Below are positions 1-7,035 of a stretch of DNA of 31,851 nucleotides, piece after piece. The position numbers and the translations under genes were made by a program. The first letter of the stretch is position 1. Every line of letters begins with the position of its first letter. The DNA is from an uncultured Bacilli bacterium (GTDB lineage: Bacteria; Bacillota_I; Bacilli_A; RF39; UBA660): NCBI GenBank assembly GCA_948479395.1, contig CAOLUI010000009.1, positions 1 through 31,851 of the forward strand, in the 5' to 3' direction. The notes beneath the pieces were generated by a model. That model saw nothing but the letters and a program-made list of their open reading frames with translations, was not told the DNA's origin and did no database searches.

Positions 1-19
1 TACCTTTTACAAAATTAAC

Positions 20-36
20 TGCACAACAATTGTGCA
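20..36. repeat. Short perfect inverted repeat (7-bp stem, 3-nt loop)
   Basis: TGCACAA at 20-26 and TTGTGCA at 30-36 form a perfect 7-bp hairpin around a CAA loop. It lies upstream of the 6S RNA promoter, at the left edge of the window. It could be the terminator of a gene outside the window or an operator. No convincing T-run follows on either strand, so its role is open. Confidence 0.3.
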
Positions 37-112
37 CTTTCAAATTTATATTACATAATTAAAAATATTATTGTAAAAAAGAAAAAATAGTATAATTTTT
101 CTAAAAGTATGA

Positions 113-118
113 TATAAT
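113..118 (+). promoter_or_regulatory. -10 box of the 6S RNA promoter
   Basis: TATAAT lies 7 nt before the first base of the long terminal stem of the RNA at 126, the right distance for the RNA 5' end to be the transcription start. I see no good -35 hexamer 16-18 nt upstream. Confidence 0.5.
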
Positions 119-125
119 AATAATA

Positions 126-303
126 CCTAAAGGATATAGTTTGTCTTATATAAAACCGACTATGGATATGCTTGGGAATCTAATTGGATTGTGGTGTTGA
201 ATACCAGCCCATTAAGTGTTGTTGGAATCCTAAAACAATTCATGTGATGCCCACCTCGCGTGAGCGGGTTTTTATCCAGGCAGACTTTCCTTTGGGTTTT
301 TTA
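126..303 (+). ncRNA. ssrS: 6S RNA
   Basis: This is a non-coding RNA that mimics an open promoter and sequesters the housekeeping RNA polymerase holoenzyme. The 5' segment 126-134 pairs base for base (one G-U) with 288-296, and 139-146 pairs with 278-285, giving the long closing stem typical of 6S. Further in, UGGAU pairs with AUCCA (near 158 and 273). A side hairpin lies on the 3' arm at 250-268 (CCC/GGG outside, CUC/GAG around a GCGU loop), resembling the hairpin in the central bubble of Bacillus 6S-1. The closing stem runs into a T-stretch from 297 and so doubles as an intrinsic terminator. The next gene is tcdA and rarA follows, the same neighbourhood as bsrA-yrvM-yrvN in B. subtilis. The call rests on structure plus synteny; a covariance-model search was not possible. 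Confidence 0.8.
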
Positions 304-318
304 TTTTGAGGTGAATTC

Positions 319-999
319 ATGTTTGATAGAACATTAAAATTAATAGATCAAAACTTATTGAAAAAAATAGGTTTACAAAAAGTATTATTAGTCGGAATAG
401 GAGGAGTAGGGAGTTTTGTCTTAGAAAGTCTAATTCGTTCTGGTTTTTTAGATATTACCCTAATAGATTCTGATTCTATTGAAAAAAGTAATTTAAATCG
501 GCAAATAATTTCAACTAAAACCAATTTAGGGAAATTAAAAATCGAAGAAGCCAAAAAAAGGGGATTAAGCATTAACCCCCAAGTTCAAATTAAAACTTTT
601 CCTATCTTTTTAGAAAAAGATAATTTTAATTTAATTATAGATCAACAATATGATTACATAATTGATGCTTGTGATACTATAACTACTAAAATATTATTAA
701 TCGAATATGCCCTAAAAAATAATATTAAGATAATATCTTGTATGGGAACCGCTAATCGACTAGATCCTCGAAAATTAGAGATTACACGCCTTGATAAAAC
801 TCAAAATGATCCCTTAGCTAAATCAGTCCGTCATCTCTTAAAAAAGCGTAATTTATCCTTAAAAATACCTGTTATCTGGAGTCAAGAAATACCAATTAAG
901 AATAAAGAATTAGGCTCTATGATTATGGTTCCCGCTACTGCTGGAATACTCATAACTTACTATCTTATTAACGAAATAAAAAAGGCGACTACAACTTAG
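319..999 (+). CDS. tcdA: tRNA threonylcarbamoyladenosine dehydratase TcdA (CsdL/YrvM)
   Basis: A cytosolic E1-like enzyme that uses ATP to dehydrate and cyclise the t6A37 modification of ANN-decoding tRNAs to ct6A. The 226-residue product has the ThiF/MoeB/E1 fold: a nucleotide-binding loop GIGGVGS at residues 26-32, then the D-S-D and SNLNRQ stretch after the second strand, as in all E1-like adenylating enzymes. The segment LDPRKLEITRLDKTQNDPLA is the TcdA-type signature. It is somewhat short (B. subtilis YrvM is about 250 residues). The start ATG has a GAGGTG ribosome-binding site 5 nt upstream. It directly follows the 6S RNA, as in Bacillus, and converges on gpsA: the two stop codons overlap inside one terminator hairpin. 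A generic ThiF-family protein is the alternative, but unlikely given motif and synteny. Confidence 0.9.
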   Translation: MFDRTLKLIDQNLLKKIGLQKVLLVGIGGVGSFVLESLIRSGFLDITLIDSDSIEKSNLNRQIISTKTNLGKLKIEEAKKRGLSINPQVQIKTFPIFLEKDNFNLIIDQQYDYIIDACDTITTKILLIEYALKNNIKIISCMGTANRLDPRKLEITRLDKTQNDPLAKSVRHLLKKRNLSLKIPVIWSQEIPIKNKELGSMIMVPATAGILITYYLINEIKKATTT

Positions 1000-1007
1000 T
1001 CGTTTTT
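986..1007. terminator. Bidirectional intrinsic terminator shared by tcdA and gpsA
   Basis: CGACTA (986-991) pairs perfectly with TAGTCG (997-1002) around a 5-nt loop. On the + strand TTTTT follows. On the - strand the hairpin is followed by CCTTTTTTATTT, which is encoded by the last codons of tcdA. The tcdA stop (997-999) and the gpsA stop (996-998) both lie within the hairpin, so both convergent genes use one structure with no intergenic DNA. Confidence 0.8.
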
Positions 1008-1976
1008 GCTTATTAAAACATCTATCAATTTTTGGGGTTTTAAATCATTATTTAAAATCTCATAAATAGTATTAATAATAGGGCATTTAACATGCTTTTT
1101 TTTCAATATATGATACATAGCATTTACTGTATTAACTCCCTCAACAGTATTTTTTTCCAAAAACTTTTTCGCTTCTTTTTTATTGCCTTTTTTCCCAATT
1201 AATTCTCCATAACTATAATTACGACTTTTATTAGAACTGCAAGTTAGAATTAAATCCCCAAAACCAGCTAAAGAATTTAAAGTTTCTAAACAAGATTTAT
1301 AGGCGTATAAAACATTACTTAATTCTTCATAAACAGCTTTTAAATAAAAAGCTTGTGTACTCTCATGATTTCCTAAACCATTAATAATTCCAGAACCAAT
1401 AGCATAAATATTTTTCACACAACCACAAATAGCTACTCCTGTTAAATCAACACTATCTTCAATATAAAGATCCTTAAAATCAAAAGCTTTCTTAATAATT
1501 TCTTTTCCTTTTTTATCTTTACTTGCAAGAGTAAAACCGATAGGCTCTAAATTAGCAACATCAATCGCAAAAGTAGGTCCTGCAATAATCGATACTTTAT
1601 TTTTTAAAATTTTTTGCCCAATTTCATAATTTAATTTTTTACTAGTAGTTGCTAAGCCTTTAGTTGCAATACAAACTGGTATATCAGGATCAATTATTTT
1701 TTTTAAATCCTTACAGACACTTTCTAAATATTCCACACCCGTTACTAAAAATACTAATTCTACTTCATCAATAGCTTCTTGATATTCATTTGTTACTTTT
1801 ATATTTTTAGGAATTGAACGATCCTTAAAAATGGTATTTAACTTTTTCGTTTTCTTAAAATCTTCTACTAATTTTTTATTTTCACTCCACATTATAATTT
1901 CATTATCTTTATTACTAGCAAGAGTAATAGCAATAGAAGTACTGAATACTCCAGTTCCAATAATTCCAACTTTCAT
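996..1976 (-). CDS. gpsA: NAD(P)H-dependent glycerol-3-phosphate dehydrogenase
   Basis: Reduces dihydroxyacetone phosphate to sn-glycerol 3-phosphate, the backbone for phospholipids and glycerophosphate polymers; cytosolic. The 326-residue length is normal. The N-terminal Rossmann loop is GTGVFSTSIA at 7-16, where most GpsA proteins have a Trp-Gly pair (GxWGTALA). ATKGL (104-108), AGPTFA (132-137) and the C-terminal GCVKNIYAIGSG with catalytic Lys188 are all present. It lies 2 nt downstream of the rarA stop, so the two are probably co-transcribed, and its ribosome-binding site sits in the end of rarA. No Rossmann glycine is lost, so the altered loop is probably only lineage divergence. Confidence 0.94.
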   Translation of the reverse strand: MKVGIIGTGVFSTSIAITLASNKDNEIIMWSENKKLVEDFKKTKKLNTIFKDRSIPKNIKVTNEYQEAIDEVELVFLVTGVEYLESVCKDLKKIIDPDIPVCIATKGLATTSKKLNYEIGQKILKNKVSIIAGPTFAIDVANLEPIGFTLASKDKKGKEIIKKAFDFKDLYIEDSVDLTGVAICGCVKNIYAIGSGIINGLGNHESTQAFYLKAVYEELSNVLYAYKSCLETLNSLAGFGDLILTCSSNKSRNYSYGELIGKKGNKKEAKKFLEKNTVEGVNTVNAMYHILKKKHVKCPIINTIYEILNNDLKPQKLIDVLISKND

Positions 1977-1978
1977 TA

Positions 1979-3178
1979 TTATTTTCCACCTTTCATTTCT
2001 CTATGAATTTTATTTATATTGATTTCATATTTATTATTTTTAAATTGATAATACTTCTTGTCTTTTATATTATTTGGTAAATATTCTTGAAATACCCAAT
2101 CGTTTTTATAATCATGAGGATATTTATAGGTTGTACTACTAGTTTTAATATGGTTCGGCACATTTCCTGTATTACCTGATCTAATATCATTTATTGCCGC
2201 CTTAATAGCTAAATAAGCACTATTACTTTTCGGTGACAAAGCCATTTCTGTTACTACTACTCCTAATGGAATAACGGCTTCTGGTAAGCCAACAAGTTCA
2301 GATGCCTGAATTGCTGCCATAACTTTAGGTCCAATCCCTGGATTTGCAAGACCAATATCTTCATAAGCTATAACACTCATTCTCCGATAAATACTATCCA
2401 AATCTCCCGCTTCTAAAAGCCTTGCCAAATAGTGGAGAGCAGCATCAACATCACTTCCCCGAATCGATTTTTGAAAAGCACTTAAAACATCATAATGCCC
2501 ATCTTCGTTTTTATCATGAAAAAAGACTGGTTTATTATTTATAGACTTTATTAAATCTAAATCAATTTTTTTCTCTTTAGCAGCGGAATAACAAACTTCT
2601 AATAAATTAATTGCACTTCGAAAGTCCCCAGAAGAAACTTGCGCTATATGTCTTAAACTCTCATCATCTATTATAATATCTTCTAATTTTTCACAAGCTT
2701 TTTTTAATCCTTCAAAAATATCTTTTTCACTTAGTTCATGCAATTCGAAAATTTGAACTCGACTTCGAATAGCAGGATTAATTTTATGATAAGGATTAGA
2801 TGTTGTAAGACCTATTAAAATAATTAATCCACTTTCAATATAAGGCAATAGTAAATCTTGTTTATCTTTATTCATCCGATGAATCTCATCAATAATTACT
2901 ATCATTTCGCCTTGCATTTTTGCTTCTTCTATCACAATATCAAAATCTTGTTTTTTATTAATCACAGCATTTAAAAAGCGATGAGGTCTATTAAGTTCTT
3001 CAACAATAGCATTAGCAACGCTAGTTTTACCAATCCCTGGTTTTCCATATAAAATAAAAGAAAATATTTTATTATTCTTCACCATATTTGATAAAACTTT
3101 ATTTTCACCTACTAAATGAGTTTGGCCAATAATATCACTTAACTTTTCTGGTCTCATAATATTCGATAATAACTCCAA
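1979..3178 (-). CDS. rarA: Replication-associated recombination protein A (RarA/MgsA, AAA+ ATPase)
   Basis: A clamp-loader-like AAA+ ATPase that acts at stalled replication forks. Counting from a possible TTG at 3190, Walker A is GKPGIGKTS at 49-57 and Walker B IVIIDEIH at 97-104. A sensor-1 TSNP follows, and the C-terminal half has the RarA-specific tetramerisation region with the GSDVDAALHYLARLLEAGD stretch and the EDIGLA motif. I prefer the TTG at 3178 as start: GGTG lies 6 nt upstream, the spacing used by many genes here, and the -10 box at 3195-3200 would put the transcription start near 3188, downstream of a 3190 start. The conserved N-terminal MRPEKLSDIIGQ is retained either way. Its position after 6S RNA and tcdA matches yrvN of B. 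subtilis, except that gpsA intervenes. Confidence 0.93.
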   Translation of the reverse strand: MELLSNIMRPEKLSDIIGQTHLVGENKVLSNMVKNNKIFSFILYGKPGIGKTSVANAIVEELNRPHRFLNAVINKKQDFDIVIEEAKMQGEMIVIIDEIHRMNKDKQDLLLPYIESGLIILIGLTTSNPYHKINPAIRSRVQIFELHELSEKDIFEGLKKACEKLEDIIIDDESLRHIAQVSSGDFRSAINLLEVCYSAAKEKKIDLDLIKSINNKPVFFHDKNEDGHYDVLSAFQKSIRGSDVDAALHYLARLLEAGDLDSIYRRMSVIAYEDIGLANPGIGPKVMAAIQASELVGLPEAVIPLGVVVTEMALSPKSNSAYLAIKAAINDIRSGNTGNVPNHIKTSSTTYKYPHDYKNDWVFQEYLPNNIKDKKYYQFKNNKYEININKIHREMKGGK

Positions 3179-3194
3179 ATTTATCACCAATTTG

Positions 3195-3200
3195 ATTATA
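3195..3200 (-). promoter_or_regulatory. -10 box upstream of rarA
   Basis: Read on the - strand this is TATAAT in the context GGTATAATC. The predicted start of transcription, about 7 nt downstream near 3188, would leave a leader of about 10 nt carrying only the GGTGAT ribosome-binding site before the TTG at 3178. The -35 region is weak (AGTTAA-like). Confidence 0.45.
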
Positions 3201-3247
3201 CCATTTTTTTCTTAAATTTAACTATCTTTTAAAATAATTTCCTTAAA

Positions 3248-4369
3248 TTAATTCGAAAAAACCAAATCATTTTCTAAAAGTCTCGTATATCCCTTTAAAG
3301 ATTCCGGATAAAATTTTACAAAATCAGCAAAAAACTCATTTAAATCCACTTTTCGACCATTAATATATCTTATATCACTATTCATATTAGCCGATAATTC
3401 CTCTAATAATTCTTGATATTTTCCGCCATTAATTCCTATATTCAGTTTATTTAAATATTGGACATATTTTTTTAAGCCTTCATAATTAGCTTCTTGTTCA
3501 TATGATAAATAAATATAATTTTCTTCAAGATAATTATCACAAAAATTAACTAATAAATTATCTTTTAATTCTCTAATCCCTAAATCACTATCCAAAAATT
3601 CATTTCCGTTAAAAACATTCTTCCACTGAGACGTATGACTCACTTCATGAAATATTGTAAATAAAACATCACTTACGCCTCCAAAATATAAATCTTTGAT
3701 TCCATCCTCTAAAATTTTAATAATATTTTCAAAACTTATCGCTAAAACTGGTCGATCATTCCCAAATATCTCCTTATCCCCAATAATACAAATTGGATTA
3801 GTATAATATTCCCTCATTAATGATTTTGTAAATCGCTTCATTACTTCTATAAAAGCATCATAACTAATATTTTCCTTTCCTAAAAGTGCATTTCGAATAA
3901 AATAATCATATAATAATTCTGGAACTTCTTCTTCACAATATATTAGAGTTTCTAAAGTATTAATTTCTAAAGCAGTTAATTTCACTTCTAAATTTCGCAA
4001 TTTAATAATAATTTGAGAAAGAAATTGATTATATATAAATTCATAATTATACATATCTAATAATTCATTTATATAAGAAATCTTCTTATCAGAAATAGAA
4101 TATAATAAATTAAATAGTTTATTTATAGGAACGCTTTCTAAAGGTAAATTTTTTAAAATAGAAGTAACTCGATAAATTATTGTTTCTAATTTGTTAATAC
4201 TTTCTGTTAATTCAGAGTTAACCATTCTACAATATTTACATCTATCTTCTATATAAGTTCCCCCACAACAAGGGCAAGAGCTAATTTTTCTAATTTTCTG
4301 TCCCACAAACCAAGTTTCTTCATAAAATTTTTCTATAATATCATCAAAATATTTTCTATATTCATTCAT
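3248..4369 (-). CDS. Unrecognised zinc-ribbon protein with HExxH metallopeptidase-like motif
   Basis: I do not recognise this 373-residue protein as a named family. An N-terminal zinc ribbon is visible (C32, C35 and C44, C47), followed by a predicted helical segment of about 180 residues. Then comes the hydrophobic stretch FTIFHEVSHTSQW, with a zincin-type HEVSH at 241-245. About 45 residues downstream, YEQEANYEG (E291/E294) could supply the third zinc ligand, as in gluzincins. There is no signal peptide or membrane segment, so a cytosolic metal-dependent hydrolase or a degenerate zincin is possible. The start ATG has an AAGGAAG-type ribosome-binding site and an upstream TATAAT. It stands alone, divergent from xerD and behind rarA with its own promoter. 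The function is unknown; the metallopeptidase label is inferred from motif order only. Confidence 0.75.
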   Translation of the reverse strand: MNEYRKYFDDIIEKFYEETWFVGQKIRKISSCPCCGGTYIEDRCKYCRMVNSELTESINKLETIIYRVTSILKNLPLESVPINKLFNLLYSISDKKISYINELLDMYNYEFIYNQFLSQIIIKLRNLEVKLTALEINTLETLIYCEEEVPELLYDYFIRNALLGKENISYDAFIEVMKRFTKSLMREYYTNPICIIGDKEIFGNDRPVLAISFENIIKILEDGIKDLYFGGVSDVLFTIFHEVSHTSQWKNVFNGNEFLDSDLGIRELKDNLLVNFCDNYLEENYIYLSYEQEANYEGLKKYVQYLNKLNIGINGGKYQELLEELSANMNSDIRYINGRKVDLNEFFADFVKFYPESLKGYTRLLENDLVFSN

Positions 4370-4414
4370 ATAAATTAACTTCCTTTATTATTCCTTTTTC
4401 ATAAAAGTAAAAAT

Positions 4415-4420
4415 ATTATA
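4415..4420 (-). promoter_or_regulatory. -10 box for the zinc-ribbon/HExxH gene
   Basis: On the - strand TATAAT lies about 46 nt before the start at 4369. The region that should hold the -35 box is poor. It is back to back with the xerD promoter. Confidence 0.4.
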
Positions 4421-4434
4421 TCATATTTAAATCT

Positions 4435-4462
4435 TTGAAATTCTATCACTTTCCGCTATAAT
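4435..4462 (+). promoter_or_regulatory. SigA-type promoter of xerD
   Basis: TTGAAA (4435-4440) and TATAAT (4457-4462) are separated by 16 nt. An AAGGTGAGG ribosome-binding site follows directly before the xerD ATG at 4480, so the leader is very short. Confidence 0.7.
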
Positions 4463-4479
4463 ATAATTAAGGTGAGGTT

Positions 4480-5361
4480 ATGACTAATCAAGAATACTAT
4501 ACTAAATACTTAGACTATTTAATATTTGAACGTAAATTATCAAAAAATACCATTGCCTCCTATCAAGACAATTTAAAACGCTTTGAAACCTTTTTAAATG
4601 GAAAAAAAATACCTAATTTAAGCCGAAAAGATATTGAAGATTTTTTAAATTTTAACAGTAATATGGCAGAGAAAAGTCGAGCTCATTATATCACCGTTAT
4701 TAAAAACTTTTATGAATTCTTAAGCCTAGAAGATCTAATTCAAAATAATCCTTGCGAAACCATTAAAATGCCCAAAATAAGTAAAACTCTTCCTCCATAT
4801 TTAACAGAAAAAGAAATTGATAAACTACTTGATATTAAGCTCGAAACCCCATTTGATTATCGGAATAAAGCCATGTTAGAACTCTTATATGCCACCGGAA
4901 TAAGAGTGAGTGAATTAATCAATTTAAAACTAAATAATCTTGATTTACAAAATGATTTAATTCGAGTAGTAGGAAAGGGGAGTAAAGAAAGAATTAGTCC
5001 TATTAGTGATATAGCGGAAAAATATTTAAAAATCTATATTTCTGAATATCGCAATCAATTATTAAAGAAAAAAAATAGTGAATATCTTTTTATTAACAAC
5101 TTTGGCAATCCTATATCTCGTCAAGGATTTTTTAAAAACTTAAAACAGATTGCCAAAAGACAGGGAATCGATAAAGAAATAAGCCCTCATACACTAAGAC
5201 ATTCTTATGCAACTCACTTACTTCAAAATGGCGCCGATTTAAGAGTAATTCAAGAACTATTAGGCCATAGTGATATAACTACTACCCAAATATATACTCA
5301 TCTACTAAATGATCAAATAAAAAAAGATTATTTCAATTATCATCCTCGTGCCAAAAAATAA
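4480..5361 (+). CDS. xerD: Tyrosine recombinase XerD/XerC family
   Basis: Site-specific recombinase of the Xer type, which resolves chromosome dimers at dif. The 293-residue length is typical. The N-terminal SAM-like core-binding domain covers about 1-95 and the catalytic domain about 105-293. The catalytic set is complete: R142 (TGIRVSEL), K166 (GKGSKE), H237 and R240 (HTLRHSYATHLL), H263 (LGHSDITTTQ) and nucleophile Y272 (IYTHL). Xer-like length and the lack of an arm-binding domain favour the housekeeping enzyme over a phage integrase. XerC versus XerD cannot be settled from motifs alone. It has its own promoter and terminator, so it is a single-gene unit. It borders the decayed accessory patch to the right, but nothing ties it to that patch. 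Confidence 0.88.
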   Translation: MTNQEYYTKYLDYLIFERKLSKNTIASYQDNLKRFETFLNGKKIPNLSRKDIEDFLNFNSNMAEKSRAHYITVIKNFYEFLSLEDLIQNNPCETIKMPKISKTLPPYLTEKEIDKLLDIKLETPFDYRNKAMLELLYATGIRVSELINLKLNNLDLQNDLIRVVGKGSKERISPISDIAEKYLKIYISEYRNQLLKKKNSEYLFINNFGNPISRQGFFKNLKQIAKRQGIDKEISPHTLRHSYATHLLQNGADLRVIQELLGHSDITTTQIYTHLLNDQIKKDYFNYHPRAKK

Positions 5362-5368
5362 AAAAATA

Positions 5369-5408
5369 CGTTGCATGATATGGTATGCAACGCTAAAATA
5401 TTTTTTTA
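5369..5408. terminator. Bidirectional intrinsic terminator between xerD and the Asn-rich small gene
   Basis: CGTTGCAT (5369-5376) pairs with ATGCAACG (5385-5392), a perfect 8-bp stem with an 8-nt loop. On the + strand CTAAAATATTTTTTT follows, and on the - strand TATTTTTTTATTTTTT follows, so it can end both xerD and the facing small gene at 5410-5541. Confidence 0.75.
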
Positions 5409-5409
5409 A

Positions 5410-5541
5410 TTAACGACTTTGTTCATTTTTGCTAGATCTATTGTTTCTAGAATTTTCTTTTTGATTATTATTTTGATTATTTCTATTATTTCTAGAGTTT
5501 TCTTTTTGATTATTTCTAGCATTATTATTATTTTTATTCAT
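5410..5541 (-). CDS. Small Asn/Arg/Gln-rich repetitive protein (43 aa)
   Basis: A 43-residue gene too short for ordinary ORF filters. A textbook AGGAGG lies 10 nt before its ATG, one of the strongest ribosome-binding sites in the window, and a terminator follows directly after its stop. The product is almost only N, R, Q, K, E and S, with two copies of the block QKENSRNNR and no hydrophobic residue except the initial Met and one Ala. It is therefore soluble, basic and probably disordered. The composition recalls gamma-type small acid-soluble spore proteins and other Asn/Gln-rich small proteins, but it is basic and shares no motif I can name. No function is assigned. Confidence 0.6.
   Translation of the reverse strand: MNKNNNNARNNQKENSRNNRNNQNNNQKENSRNNRSSKNEQSR
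5444..5514. repeat. Two 26-bp direct repeats inside the Asn-rich gene
   Basis: Positions 5444-5469 and 5489-5514 are the same 26-bp sequence with a single mismatch, offset by 45 bp (15 codons, in frame). They encode the two QKENSRN blocks. An in-frame tandem duplication, or selection for length variation by slippage, would explain them. Confidence 0.7.
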
Positions 5542-5612
5542 AATTTCTTTACCTCCTATCTTTATTATGTACTTTTTATTCTAGATAATTCATAAATTAT
5601 AGTGGTGATATT

Positions 5613-5775
5613 ATGGAAATAATTGGTCCTTTACTAGTTTCTACCATTACAGGTTTATCTACTATTTAAAGTACTTTTATTATTTTTTAATTTTAACAAT
5701 ATTATTTTCTATTAAATATCTTATTACTAAGTTAGGTATTATAAACATGAAATGCTTTACAACTTTACCGAAGAT
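5613..5775 (+). pseudogene. Remnant of a second ZIP-family metal transporter gene
   Basis: The first 16 codons read as an open frame from ATG 5613 (GGTGAT ribosome-binding site intact) and align with the intact ZIP gene at 7036: PLLVSTITGLST here against PLLISSIAGLST there. In-frame stops then replace coding positions, while STFIIF still aligns colinearly with GAFIIF. A large internal deletion follows. The text resumes with a 20-nt segment identical to the intact copy (SIKYLIT region), loses a further block, and ends with bases matching the first metal-binding HNFPEG helix. Two or more nonsense changes plus at least three deletions make it dead. The nucleotide divergence suggests a paralogue rather than a recent duplicate. 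Confidence 0.8.
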
Positions 5776-5876
5776 TTTTTTAATATAGACTTTTTTAAAT
5801 ATCTATTTTTATTTGATAGGAAAAAGTTTTCTTATTGAAGAAATAATGTATCATATTACAAGAGAGAAGGTAAAAA

Positions 5877-6636
5877 ATGAAAGATAATTTTGAAAAAATA
5901 TATTCTAGAAAAGATGGAAGGCATGAAATTAAATACTATTATGGCTACAAATATAATGGTACAGTAAATTATAATTCAGTATATGGTAATAGCGAAAAAG
6001 AAGTATTAGATAATTATCATAAATTAATGAAAAATTATTTAGCTAAACATGATTTACTAATAACTAATATATGATAAAACATATATTGGATATTATATAA
6101 ATAATTGGCTAAATAATATAAAAATTAAAAATAAAAAGTCTACATATTCTAATTATCAATATATAATTAAATCTAGAATCGCTCCACAATTTGCTAAAAT
6201 TAAAAAGAAAATGTTATCTATAGAAATTATTAATAAATTTACATCTAATTTATTAGTAGAGGGGTTAGCCGAAAAAACCATTAAAGACATTTTAATCATT
6301 TTACAACAAATTTTAAAATATGGAAATATTAATATTAAAATTCCTATGCCAAAAGTATCTAAAAATGAAATTCAAATTTTAAAAAAAGATGAACAATCAA
6401 AGCTTGAAAAAGATTTGATTAAAAATTTGAGTGAAAGAACTTTTGGTATTTATTTTTGCCTTTACACGGGAATAAGAATTGGCGAACTTTGTGCCCTACA
6501 ATGGAAAAATATAGATTTAATAAATAAAAAAGTTATAATTAAAAAAACATTAATTAGAATAAAAAATCTAGATGATAAAGCTAAAAAGAAAACAATCATT
6601 ATTATAGATGAGCCAAAATCAATTAGAACAAAATAA
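5877..6636 (+). pseudogene. Frameshifted, C-terminally truncated integrase of a mobile element
   Basis: The start has a GAGAAGG ribosome-binding site. The first 65 codons encode a small N-terminal DNA-binding segment (RKDGRHEIKYYYGYKYNG), typical of the arm-binding domain of ICE and phage tyrosine integrases. That frame stops at 6072-6074. From about 6070 the neighbouring frame continues with the core-binding domain (TYIGYYINNWLNN, KKSTYSNYQYIIKSRI) and the start of the catalytic domain, including its first Arg in TGIRIGELCALQW. The sequence breaks off at 6634-6636 just after DEPKSIRT, where a full integrase continues into its catalytic HxxR...H...Y half. So there is one frameshift and the loss of all C-terminal catalytic residues. 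It marks a former integrated element; its other genes are gone. Confidence 0.8.
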
Positions 6637-6970
6637 CAATGTTGATTGCATTTCAAATACCCCAATTAAAGAAAGTAATGAAAAATCAACACTTGCAAAA
6701 GAAGATTATATAAGAATAATGGAATTATTAAAAACATCAAATTTTGGGCAAATGTTAAATGTTTTAACGCCTAAAGAAGCAATAATAGTTTGTTTAAGAT
6801 TCGGTTATATAGATGGCAAATATTTTTCATCCGATTCAATTGCCGAATTCTTAGGAATAGAATTAAGTGAGGTAATAGAAAGCACAAAAAAAGCATTATT
6901 ATTATATAAAAACTGTATAAATGAATTTATAGATAGAGCAGTTGAATACACACTTATAAATACCAAATAG
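6608..6970 (+). pseudogene. Truncated sigma-70 region-4-like fragment joined to the integrase remnant
   Basis: An open frame of 120 codons. The first 8-10 residues are only an out-of-frame reading of the integrase tail, so the native 5' end is missing. Residues from about 45 on (QMLNVLTPKEAIIVCLRFGYIDGKYF...IAEFLGI) align by eye with sigma-70 region 4 (the LTxREREVLxLRFGLIDG...LEEIG pattern) and its helix-turn-helix. The usual RERxRQ recognition helix is replaced by SEVIESTKKALL. It therefore resembles the C-terminus of a sigma-like regulator. The reading frame is clean to its stop, so expression as a shortened protein cannot be excluded, but no ribosome-binding site precedes 6608. The junction near 6630 looks like a deletion scar. 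Confidence 0.6.
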
Positions 6971-7035
6971 TAATGTAGCATATAGCTTAAATACTAAAAA
7001 TATTTTTTAGGCATAAAATTCATTAGGTGAATTTT

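Noticed and set aside
1831..2022. 63-codon + strand frame across the gpsA/rarA border
   Set aside because: It is antisense to two conserved genes and shows no start signals.
4480..5361. xerD as the integrase of the neighbouring decayed element
   Set aside because: It has Xer length, lacks an arm-binding domain, has its own promoter and terminator, and the element has its own broken integrase.
5444..5514. Possible CRISPR-like or iteron repeats
   Set aside because: There are only two copies, spaced in frame within a translated small gene; they encode a repeated peptide block.
6462..6665. 67-codon - strand frame over the integrase end
   Set aside because: It is antisense to recognisable integrase text and spans the deletion junction; no start signals.
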